Assembly (NCBI GenBank): GCA_965217265.1
Contig: CBDCHP010000004.1
Location: 62,001 to 126,000 of the forward strand
Length of the DNA stretch: 64,000 bases
Origin: JAGRGG01 sp965217265
Lineage (GTDB): Bacteria > Pseudomonadota > Alphaproteobacteria > Geminicoccales > Geminicoccaceae
Direction of reading: 5' to 3'
Positions 24,592 through 31,864 of this stretch are shown one piece after another. Position 1 is the stretch's first letter. Each line of letters opens with the position of its first letter. The notes below the pieces were generated by a model. That model was given only the letters and a program-made list of their open reading frames with translations. It was not told the DNA's origin and did no database searches. The position numbers and the translations under genes were made by a program.

Positions 24592-26523
24592 ATGATGAAT
24601 AGAAATCATTGGTCTGTGCCGGGCTTCACCGTTCTCGCGCTGCTGGCGCTCTCGGCCTGCGGCGGTGCCGGCGGTGGAGGAGCAACGCCGGCACCGACGC
24701 CGACACCGGCGCCGACCACGGGCCCGAACGGTGGCGGGTCATCGGGCGGCTCACCTGAGAAGCCTAACTCGCCTGAGGCTCCTAAAATCCCAGCTCAAAC
24801 TTTTGCCGTCCCCAATCCATACGCCTCAACCTTAACGGGCCCACCCGACGGCATCGAGCGCCTGTTCGTCTTCGGCGACAGCTACTCAACTTTGAAGGGC
24901 AAGCATCTTTGTCCTGACAACCCTTGCTTCGACAAGGAGAAGATGTGGCCCGCGCTTCTCAAGCCGGAGGTCACCGGGCGGCACGTCTATGCCAAGAACG
25001 GCGCCTCAGCCCGCGACGAGGGCCCGTTCAAGACCAGCCCCGACAACACGATCAAGGCGCAAGTCGACGCATTTAGCTCGAAAGCCACGACGTTCGGCAA
25101 CCACGATTTGTCCGTCGTCTACGCCGGCTACAACGATATCGACCATCCTATGCAGGATGTTTCTTTGGGCGAGTCGCTGACCGACCTGAGGATCCAGATC
25201 GACCGGCTAATTGACGCCGGCGCCACCGACGGCGAAGCACAGCTGTTCCTCACGCTCCTGCACGACTGGGGCAGCAATCCGTCCTACGGCGCGAGCGGCG
25301 ACGCCAACGTCACGCGAGAAGTGGAGGATTGGAACACGGAGCTGGCGAAGCTCGCCAACCGTGCAGGCGTCAAAGGCAACAACGTCGTCGCGGTCGATCT
25401 CTACTCCGTCTTCAAGCGCATCCAGGCCAATCCTGCCGCGTACGGTTTCGACAACATCGAGAACCCGGAGCCCGACAACGCCGACTCGACCGCGCTCTAC
25501 TTCGACGAGAACCATTTCGGCCCGCGCGGGCAGGAGATCATCTACCAAGTTTTCCGCCACTACCTGACGCGCGGCTGGGACTGGGCCAACGGTTTTGCCA
25601 GCGCCGACAAGGATGACGAGGCGCTGGACGCGGCGATCAAGGCCGGCTACGCCCCGGCCAAGTCGAGCCTCGGCTTCGCCTCGTTCGCGGTCGGCACGCC
25701 GGCGGTGCGCAACGACGTCGGCGCCGATCCCAGCCGGGCCGGGTTCGCGGCCCTGCGGACGCAAGACGACGGCCCGAGCGGGCTCGGGATCAGCTACGGC
25801 CTGCAAGACGGCACCAATTTCGGCGTCGCCTTCACCCGCTCGGAAGACGACAAGGTGGGCGGCTACGGCCATCAGGTGACGCGCCTGTCGCAGAGCGCCG
25901 ACGCGACGACCTTCTTCTTCGACGCAGAGGTCGGCGGCGTGCAACTAGCGACCCAGGCGCGGATCGCCGACGAGCACCACGTCCGGCGCGAGAACGACAC
26001 CCTCGTCGGCGGCGGTAGCAGTGCCGCCTTCGACGGCCAAACGGTCGGCCTGTCGCAGACCGCCGGCGTGCCGCTTCGGGCCGGCAACGCTTGGCTGACG
26101 CCCTGGGTCAACCTCAGCCACGCCGAGCGCAGCGTCGACGGCTTCACCATCGCCAACGCCTACCTCTCGGACGTGACCTACGGCGCCGCCCAGGTCGAGG
26201 AGACCTACACGACGCTGGGCCTCGACCTCGCCTTCGACCCGCTGCCGCTCGGCGGCGATCGCGCCCTCAACCTCAAGGGCTCGCTCGCCTATAAGCGCAG
26301 CCTCCACCTCGACGACTACGAGGTGCGCATCACCGAGGCCGCGTTCGGCAACATCGAGCGGGCACGGATGGGGCGCGACGCCGTGGGCGTGCTCGGCCTC
26401 GACGTGGGCGCCGCCCTCGACCTCGGCCAGTCCTTGAGCTTCGATGCCGACTACGGCCTCGCCAAGCAGACCGGCACCGAGGTCGAGCAGAACCTGATGC
26501 TGCGGCTGACGAAGAGGTTCTGA
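24592..26523 (+). CDS. GDSL-family autotransporter esterase
   Basis: 643 residues from ATG 24592, with AAAGGG 8-13 nt upstream; a GTG at 24571 is also possible. The N-terminus is a lipoprotein-like signal (LALSACGG, Cys at about 23) followed by a Gly-rich and Pro/Thr-repeat linker. The passenger is an SGNH/GDSL hydrolase: block I FVFGDSYS (about 95), block III GYNDID (about 179) and block V FDENHFGPRG with the catalytic Asp-His (about 303-306). Residues from about 365 form a 12-strand autotransporter beta-barrel ending LRLTKRF, with the C-terminal Phe used by the BAM machinery. Related EstA-type proteins are surface lipases. It ends 3 bp before repeat copy 3. Confidence 0.9.
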   Translation: MMNRNHWSVPGFTVLALLALSACGGAGGGGATPAPTPTPAPTTGPNGGGSSGGSPEKPNSPEAPKIPAQTFAVPNPYASTLTGPPDGIERLFVFGDSYSTLKGKHLCPDNPCFDKEKMWPALLKPEVTGRHVYAKNGASARDEGPFKTSPDNTIKAQVDAFSSKATTFGNHDLSVVYAGYNDIDHPMQDVSLGESLTDLRIQIDRLIDAGATDGEAQLFLTLLHDWGSNPSYGASGDANVTREVEDWNTELAKLANRAGVKGNNVVAVDLYSVFKRIQANPAAYGFDNIENPEPDNADSTALYFDENHFGPRGQEIIYQVFRHYLTRGWDWANGFASADKDDEALDAAIKAGYAPAKSSLGFASFAVGTPAVRNDVGADPSRAGFAALRTQDDGPSGLGISYGLQDGTNFGVAFTRSEDDKVGGYGHQVTRLSQSADATTFFFDAEVGGVQLATQARIADEHHVRRENDTLVGGGSSAAFDGQTVGLSQTAGVPLRAGNAWLTPWVNLSHAERSVDGFTIANAYLSDVTYGAAQVEETYTTLGLDLAFDPLPLGGDRALNLKGSLAYKRSLHLDDYEVRITEAAFGNIERARMGRDAVGVLGLDVGAALDLGQSLSFDADYGLAKQTGTEVEQNLMLRLTKRF

Positions 26524-26525
26524 TT

Positions 26526-26677
26526 GTTACGCTTCGCGTGCGCTAGGCGCGCGGCCTTTTTTCTTCTTTTTTGCCAGTGTTAACGTAGGAGGCTGGCCCC
26601 GACGCCGAGGGCCGGCCTCAAACAAAGCAAAAAAGAGGAAAAAGAAGGCCGCGCGGCAGCGCACGCGCGAGCGTTCA
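26526..26677. repeat. Palindromic intergenic element, copy 3
   Basis: 152 bp. The left end is TTACGCTTCGCGTGCGCT and the right end GCGCACGCGCGAGCGTTCA. The left arm poly-pyrimidine run is TTTTTTCTTCTTTTTTGCC, the right arm run GCAAAAAAGAGGAAAAAG. The core contains GTGTTAACGTAGGAGGCTGG. It fills the gap between the convergent autotransporter (+) and SDR (-) genes almost completely. The right terminus 26675-26677 is the SDR stop codon. Confidence 0.85.
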
Positions 26678-27538
26678 CCGCCCTTCCCCTTCCGCGTACA
26701 GCGCCCGCAAGCCCTCGCGGTAGGTGGGAAACAGGAGGCGCACGCCGAGTTCCTCCTTGATGCGCCGGTTCGCGACGCGGCGGTTGTCCTGGTAGAAGGT
26801 GCGCGCCATCGGCGACAGGTCGGCCGTGGCGTAGGGTTGTTCGGGCGGGGGTGGGACGTCGAGCAGGTCGGCGGCGAACGCCACCACGTCCTGCGGCGGG
26901 GCGGCCTCGTCGTCGCAGACGTTGTAGACCCGGCCGGGGTCGGGGTTGTCGATCGAGGCTTCGAGCACGGTCGCGATGTCCTCGACGTGGACGCGCGAGA
27001 ACACCTGGTCCGGCTTGACGATCCGCCGCGCCGTGCCGTCGGCCACGTTCCTCAAGGGGTTGCGGCCGGGGCCGTAGATGCCGGCCAAGCGAAAGACGTG
27101 CACCGGCAGGCCGCATTTCAGCCACGCCGCCTCGGCGTCGGCGCGGCGCCGGGCACGGGCGAGGGTGGGGGCCAGGGGATCGTCCTCGCCCACCTCGGCG
27201 CCGCCGCGGTCGCCGTAGACGGCCGTCGTGCCGAGATAGCCGACCCAGGCGAGGCCGGGCAGGGCGACGAGGTCGGCCCCGTGCGCGATCAGGGCAGGAT
27301 CGCCCGCGTCACTCGGCGGGATCGAGGTCAGGACGTGGGTGGCGCCCTTAAAGGCTTCCGCCGGCAGGGGGCGGTCGTGGTCGAAGACGAAGGGCTCGAC
27401 CCCGCGTGCCGCCAGCGCGTTGGCCTTGTCCGCCGAACGCGTCGTGCCGCGCACCGTCCAGCCGCGCTCTCGCAGCCGGGCGCTCAAGTGGGCCGCTGTG
27501 TAGCCGTAGCCGAAGCACAAGAGCACCCCCGCCGCCAT
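26675..27538 (-). CDS. NAD(P)-dependent epimerase/dehydratase-like SDR (YeeZ-like)
   Basis: 287 residues. An extended short-chain dehydrogenase fold with a modified nucleotide loop, LLCFGYGYTAAHLSARLRER, in place of GxxGxxG. It has YLGTTAVYGDRGG, containing the Tyr of the active site, and RLAGIYGPGRN. This is the pattern of YeeZ-type proteins whose substrate is unknown. It lies downstream of queG and GST on the same strand (33 bp from queG), a grouping often seen in alphaproteobacteria. Its TGA stop is formed by repeat copy 3. Confidence 0.88.
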   Translation of the reverse strand: MAAGVLLCFGYGYTAAHLSARLRERGWTVRGTTRSADKANALAARGVEPFVFDHDRPLPAEAFKGATHVLTSIPPSDAGDPALIAHGADLVALPGLAWVGYLGTTAVYGDRGGAEVGEDDPLAPTLARARRRADAEAAWLKCGLPVHVFRLAGIYGPGRNPLRNVADGTARRIVKPDQVFSRVHVEDIATVLEASIDNPDPGRVYNVCDDEAAPPQDVVAFAADLLDVPPPPEQPYATADLSPMARTFYQDNRRVANRRIKEELGVRLLFPTYREGLRALYAEGEGR

Positions 27539-27571
27539 GATCCTCGTTCCCCCTTGGCCCCCTTTGGGGCG

Positions 27572-28666
27572 TCAGGCGGGGGAGGATGCGGCCGCGTCGG
27601 CGCCGGCGCAAGCCCGGAGCCGGCCCACCGCCCAGGCCGCCGCCTCGGCGACGACGGGATCGGGGTGGCTCTGCCGCGCCGCCGCCGCGCCCAAGAGGCC
27701 GGGATCGTCGCTGTTGCCGATCGCGAGCATGACGTTGCGCAAGAAGCGGGCGTGGCCGAGCCGCTTGATCGGCGAGCCGGCGAAGCGTCGGCGAAAGCCG
27801 GCCTCGTCCAGGGCGGCGAGGTCGCTCAAACGCGGTGCCGTCAGGTCCTCGCGCGCGCGCAGCTTGGCCTCGCGCGTCGCTTGCGCGAACTTGTTCCACG
27901 GGCAGACCGCAAGGCAGTCGTCGCAGCCGAAGACGCGGTTGCCGACGGCTTGGCGAAACTCGTGCGGGATCGGCCCCTCGTGCTCGACCAGGAGGTAGGC
28001 GAGGCAGCGCCGCGCGTCCAAGGTGTAGGGCGCTGGAAAGGCGTCGGTCGGGCAGACGTCGAGGCAGCGGCGGCAGCGGCCGCAATGGTCGGTCTCGGGC
28101 GGGTCGGGCGGCAGGACGGCGGCGCTCAGGATGGTGCCGAGGAAGAGCCAGGAGCCGTGCTCACGCGCGACGAGGTTGGTGTGCTTGCCCTGCCAGCCGA
28201 GGCCGGCCGCCTCCGCCAGCGGCTTTTCGAGCAGAGGTGCTGTATCGACGAAGACCTTGACCTCGGCACCCGTCCGCCGGTGCAGGAGGCCGGCCAGCTC
28301 CTTCAGCCGGCCCTTGATGACGTCGTGGTAGTCGCGGTTGCGGGCGTAGACCGAGACGTAGGCGCGGTCCTTGCGGGCGAGACCCGGCAGCGGGTCGTGG
28401 TCCGGGCCGTAGTTCATGCCCAGGATCAAGGCGCTCCTGGCATCACGCCACATGCCGCGCGGCGTCTCGCGGCGCTCGGGCTCGCGCGCCAGCCAGTCCA
28501 TGCCGGCGTGGCGCCCCTCCGCGACGAAGCGGCGATAGGCGTGCCGGCGATCGGGCGGCACCTCGGCCGCCGCGACCTTGAGGGCGGCAAAGCTGAGTAA
28601 CCGCGCGCGCCCGTCGAGTTCGGCCCGCAGGCGCCGCCACGCAGGATCAGAAATCGGGGTCGTCAT
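27572..28666 (-). CDS. queG: Epoxyqueuosine reductase QueG
   Basis: 364 residues. It catalyses the last step of queuosine tRNA modification, reducing epoxyqueuosine with cobalamin and two [4Fe-4S] clusters. The cluster ligands are visible as CGRCRRCLDVCPTDAF and CDDCLAVCPWNKFAQ. The N-terminal cobalamin-binding region includes RFVAEGRHAGMDWLARE and ILGMNYGPDHDPL. The C-terminal HEAT-like part has FRRRFAGSPIKRLGHARFLR, NVMLAIGNSDDP. The start overlaps the end of the GST gene by 20 bp. Confidence 0.95.
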   Translation of the reverse strand: MTTPISDPAWRRLRAELDGRARLLSFAALKVAAAEVPPDRRHAYRRFVAEGRHAGMDWLAREPERRETPRGMWRDARSALILGMNYGPDHDPLPGLARKDRAYVSVYARNRDYHDVIKGRLKELAGLLHRRTGAEVKVFVDTAPLLEKPLAEAAGLGWQGKHTNLVAREHGSWLFLGTILSAAVLPPDPPETDHCGRCRRCLDVCPTDAFPAPYTLDARRCLAYLLVEHEGPIPHEFRQAVGNRVFGCDDCLAVCPWNKFAQATREAKLRAREDLTAPRLSDLAALDEAGFRRRFAGSPIKRLGHARFLRNVMLAIGNSDDPGLLGAAAARQSHPDPVVAEAAAWAVGRLRACAGADAAASSPA

Positions 28667-29315
28667 AGTGGACGGGCGGCTTGATGCCGGTGATGCGATC
28701 GGCGAGCAGCGGCCGGAACGCGGGCCGCGACTTCATCTTGGCGTACCAGTCGCGGGCACCCTCGAAGCCGCTCCAGGGCACGGCGTCGAGGTAGTCGAGC
28801 ACCGAGAGGTGTGACGCCGCCGCGACGTCGGCCAGGGTCAGGTCGTCGCCCGCGAGCCAGCGGCGGCGCTCGTAGAGGTAGCCGATATAGCTCAGGTGGG
28901 TGCGAAGGCTGTCGGCGCCGTGGCGCAGCGCCGTCGAATCGGGGTGGCCCTGGCGCTTCAAGCGCCGCAGCAGCTTCTCGCCCCAGAGCGGGTCGGTCAC
29001 CTCGCGGCGGAACTTGACGTCGAACCACGCGACGAGGCGGCGGGTCTCGTTGCGCTCGGCGAAGGTGCGGCCGAACAGGAGCGGCTGGTCGGGGTACGCC
29101 TCGTCGAGGTAGGCCGCGATCGCGGCGCTGTCGGCGACGACGAGGTCGTCGTCGACCAGGACGGGCACCTCGGCCGCGTGGTTGAGGCGCACGAAGTCGT
29201 CGCCCGCCTCCCAGGGGACCGTCTCGACCAGTTCGGCCGCCAAGCCCTTCTCGCGCAGCGCCAAGCGGACCTTGCGCGAGAAGGGGCATAAGGGGTGGTG
29301 GTAGAGTCGCAGCAT
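28647..29315 (-). CDS. Glutathione S-transferase family protein
   Basis: 222 residues. The N-terminal thioredoxin-like domain reads LRLYHHPLCPFSRKVRLALR with a CPFS redox motif, and the cis-Pro/Ser-Thr contact EVPVLVDDDLVVADSAAIAA. The C-terminal helical domain contains LAGDDLTLADVAAASHLSVL, the GST N-capping motif. The CPxS site suggests an omega/beta-like enzyme. It is first in the GST-queG-SDR operon. The link to queuosine synthesis, if any, is unknown. Confidence 0.92.
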   Translation of the reverse strand: MLRLYHHPLCPFSRKVRLALREKGLAAELVETVPWEAGDDFVRLNHAAEVPVLVDDDLVVADSAAIAAYLDEAYPDQPLLFGRTFAERNETRRLVAWFDVKFRREVTDPLWGEKLLRRLKRQGHPDSTALRHGADSLRTHLSYIGYLYERRRWLAGDDLTLADVAAASHLSVLDYLDAVPWSGFEGARDWYAKMKSRPAFRPLLADRITGIKPPVHYDDPDF

Positions 29316-29395
29316 CGAGGCGCCAATCCGGCGGCGGGCGGTGAAGAGCGGGTATCGCCCGCCAAGAAAGCCCGCACCGCCGCCAAGCGCAACGC

Positions 29396-30052
29396 CTAAT
29401 CGCCGACGAAGGGGTTGCTAGCGCGCTCCTGCCCGAAGGTCGAGCCCGGCCCGTGGCCGCAGACGAAGCCCACGTCGTCGCCGAGCGGCCAGAGCTTGGT
29501 CTTGATCGAATGGAGCAAGGCGGCGTGGTCGCCGTAGGGAAAGTCGGTGCGGCCGACCGAGCCTTGAAACAGCACGTCGCCGACGACGGCAAAGCGCAGC
29601 GCTTCGCTGGCGAAGACGAGGTGGCCCGGCGTGTGGCCGGGGCAGTGCAGGACGGCGAAGTCGAAGCCCGCGATCTCGACCGCGTCGCCCTCGACGAGGA
29701 AGCGATCGACCGTCGCGTTCCTGACCCCCTCGATGCCGTAAGCCCTCGCCTGCGCCTCGATCCCCTCCAAGAGAAAGCGGTCGCGCGCGTCCGGCCCCTC
29801 GACCGGCAGCGTCGCGCCGGTCTTGTCCCGCCACGCGCCTTTAAGGTCCTCGACCCCGCCGGCGTGGTCGATGTGGCCGTGCGTCAGGACGATCTTGGTC
29901 GGCTTCGCCCCCGTCTCCTCGATCGCCGCCAGGATGCGCGGCACGTCGCCGCCGGGGTCGATCACCGCCGCTCGCATCGTGGCGTCGTCCCACAGGACGG
30001 CGCAGTTCTGCTGAAACGGCGTGACGGGGACGATCGCGCCTTTGAGGGGCAT
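29396..30052 (-). CDS. MBL-fold metallo-hydrolase (glyoxalase II-like, YcbL type)
   Basis: 218 residues from ATG 30052 (MPLKGAIVPVTPFQQNCAVL). Metal ligands are in THGHIDHAGG, the HCPGHTPGH histidines, VVGDVLFQGSVGRTDFPYGD and the terminal VCGHGPGSTFGQER. Single-domain members of this type hydrolyse S-lactoylglutathione-like thioesters slowly. It sits 80 bp upstream of the GST gene on the same strand. Repeat copy 4 begins about 25 bp upstream of its start codon. Confidence 0.92.
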   Translation of the reverse strand: MPLKGAIVPVTPFQQNCAVLWDDATMRAAVIDPGGDVPRILAAIEETGAKPTKIVLTHGHIDHAGGVEDLKGAWRDKTGATLPVEGPDARDRFLLEGIEAQARAYGIEGVRNATVDRFLVEGDAVEIAGFDFAVLHCPGHTPGHLVFASEALRFAVVGDVLFQGSVGRTDFPYGDHAALLHSIKTKLWPLGDDVGFVCGHGPGSTFGQERASNPFVGD

Positions 30053-30076
30053 TGGGGATCCTTCCGGTGGCGTTGT

Positions 30077-30225
30077 TGAACGCTTCGCGTGCGCTGCCGC
30101 GCGGCCTTTTTCTTTTCTTTTTTGCTCGTTGTCACCCGGACTTGGCCTCAACGCCGAAGCCAGCCTCGGACAGAGGCAAAAAAGAGAAAAAAAGCCCGCG
30201 CGGCGAGCGCACGCGCAAGCGTTCA
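30077..30225. repeat. Palindromic intergenic element, copy 4
   Basis: 149 bp. The left end is TGAACGCTTCGCGTGCGCTG and the right end GCGCACGCGCAAGCGTTCA. Poly-pyrimidine CTTTTTCTTTTCTTTTTTGC is in the left arm and the mirrored GCAAAAAAGAGAAAAAAAG in the right arm. The right terminus (30223-30225) is the TGA stop of the DUF4139 gene on the minus strand. The element separates two same-strand genes and probably terminates the upstream one. Confidence 0.85.
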
Positions 30226-31809
30226 AAGCCCCCCGACCGTCACGTCGGCCGGGTAGGTCGCCTTGTAACCGACGCGGATCGTGCGCGTTTCGCCGGGCTT
30301 CAGGGTCACGTTCCAGGCGAGCACGCCGGCCTTGCCGTCGGCGTCGCGCGCGTCCGGCGGGGTCGTCGTGTCGAGGAGGGCCACCTCGATGCGCTCGTCG
30401 ATCGGCACGGGGACCTGGTCGAGGACGCGAAGGTCGATCGATTGGTCGTGCCGGTTGGTGACCTCGATGACGTGGCCGCGCACGACGCGGCGCTGTTGGT
30501 TGAAGAAGCCGTCCTCGCCCTTGGTATTGGCGTCCTCGTCGTAGCGCACCTCGACGCGCGGGTCGGAACCCAGCGGCAGCATGCGCGTTGCGTTCGGCGG
30601 TAGGGCATCGAGATAGCCTTGGGCGACGCCGACGCCGTCGCGGACGATGCGCAGGTCGCCCGCCGGCCATAAGCCGCCGCTCGTGTTGTCGACCTCGCCC
30701 TCCAGTACCACTTGCGGCGTCAGCCGCGGCACGACCACCGCCCGCGGCGACCAAGGGCCGCCGATCTCGCCCAAACGCACGCGCCGCGGCGTCCCGTCCT
30801 GCGGCACGTCGACCGACCGTTGCAGGACGAAGCGGGCGGCGAAGTCCCCGATCGGTGCCACGACCGCCTGCGCCTGCATAGGGGCGGGGGCGGCGGCCGC
30901 CATGCGCGCCTCGGCCCGGAGCGGCACCGGCGTCACCACGTCGATCCGCCAGGGCTCCAGCTCCGGCACCGCGCTCCAGGCGCGCGGGCGCTCGCCGGCG
31001 AGGGTGAGCTTGACGTCCTGCCAAGGCTCGCCCGTTTGCTGCGACAAGGTGGCGTCGGCGGTGAGCCGCAGCGTCCCGACGCCGCCGTCGGCCCCGCTAT
31101 CGGCGCTGGCCTCGTAGGCGGCCGACCAGCCGGCGGGATCGACGGCGTAGGTGAGGGCGAGGCGGAGCGCTCCGGCCTCGGCCGCCTCGATCCCGATCCG
31201 GGCGGTGGTGCTGGCGCGCACTTTGCCCTGCACGTCGGCGAGTTCGGCCCGCTTCGCCTCCAAGCGGCGGCGTGCATCGGCGATGTCCGCCCGCGCCCCG
31301 CGGATCAGGGCGTAGGCGGCCTCGGCGTCCTCGCCGAGGGCTGACCAGCGGGCACGCCACGACGCTTCGTCGTTGAAGGGCGCGGCGCCGGCGCTCTCGA
31401 TCGCCGCCAGCCTGATCTCTTGCACCGCGACCCGGTCCTCTTGCAGGCCGATCTCGGCCCCGATCGCGTCGATCTCGGCCTCAAGCCGCCGCCCGGCCGC
31501 ACTCGGCGCGTCGGCCGCGTAGTCGGTCGCGATCTCGGTCCCGCCGTGCGTCGCCGGCACGCCGTTCAAGTCGACTTGGACCCTGTCCGCGTCGATCCCG
31601 GCCGGAAGACCCTCGATCAGGAACGTGTGCGTCCCGGCCGTCACCTCGGCCCCGCCGTTGCGGGTGACGTCGGCGCCTTGGAAGTAGACCGTGACCGCCT
31701 CGATCGGCGCTTCGATCGCAATTTCGGCCGCGCGGGCGCCCGCCGGTGGGGCGAGCGTCGCGCACAAGGTCAAGCCGGTAAGAAAATTGACGTGCCGAGG
31801 CAAGAACAC
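30223..31809 (-). CDS. DUF4139 domain protein, periplasmic
   Basis: 528 residues from GTG 31809, chosen because it opens a signal peptide (LPRHVNFLTGLTLCATLAPP, GARAAEI). Longer starts would run into the divergent dehydrogenase gene. The N-terminal domain (EAVTVYFQGADVTRNGGAEV) and coiled helical region (about 90-195, EIDAIGAEIGLQEDRVAVQE) are followed by the beta-rich DUF4139 domain. That domain has LTYAVDPAGWSAAYEASADS, LTADATLSQQTGEPWQDVKL, and a C-terminal NVTLKPGETRTIRVGYKATY. The family is sometimes called mucoidy inhibitor A-like, and its function is unknown. Its stop is supplied by repeat copy 4. Confidence 0.85.
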   Translation of the reverse strand: MFLPRHVNFLTGLTLCATLAPPAGARAAEIAIEAPIEAVTVYFQGADVTRNGGAEVTAGTHTFLIEGLPAGIDADRVQVDLNGVPATHGGTEIATDYAADAPSAAGRRLEAEIDAIGAEIGLQEDRVAVQEIRLAAIESAGAAPFNDEASWRARWSALGEDAEAAYALIRGARADIADARRRLEAKRAELADVQGKVRASTTARIGIEAAEAGALRLALTYAVDPAGWSAAYEASADSGADGGVGTLRLTADATLSQQTGEPWQDVKLTLAGERPRAWSAVPELEPWRIDVVTPVPLRAEARMAAAAPAPMQAQAVVAPIGDFAARFVLQRSVDVPQDGTPRRVRLGEIGGPWSPRAVVVPRLTPQVVLEGEVDNTSGGLWPAGDLRIVRDGVGVAQGYLDALPPNATRMLPLGSDPRVEVRYDEDANTKGEDGFFNQQRRVVRGHVIEVTNRHDQSIDLRVLDQVPVPIDERIEVALLDTTTPPDARDADGKAGVLAWNVTLKPGETRTIRVGYKATYPADVTVGGL

Positions 31810-31864
31810 GGCCCGAAGCGCACTAGATTGCTGCCGCTGGTCGATTCGAGGGGAAGGTATCGTC

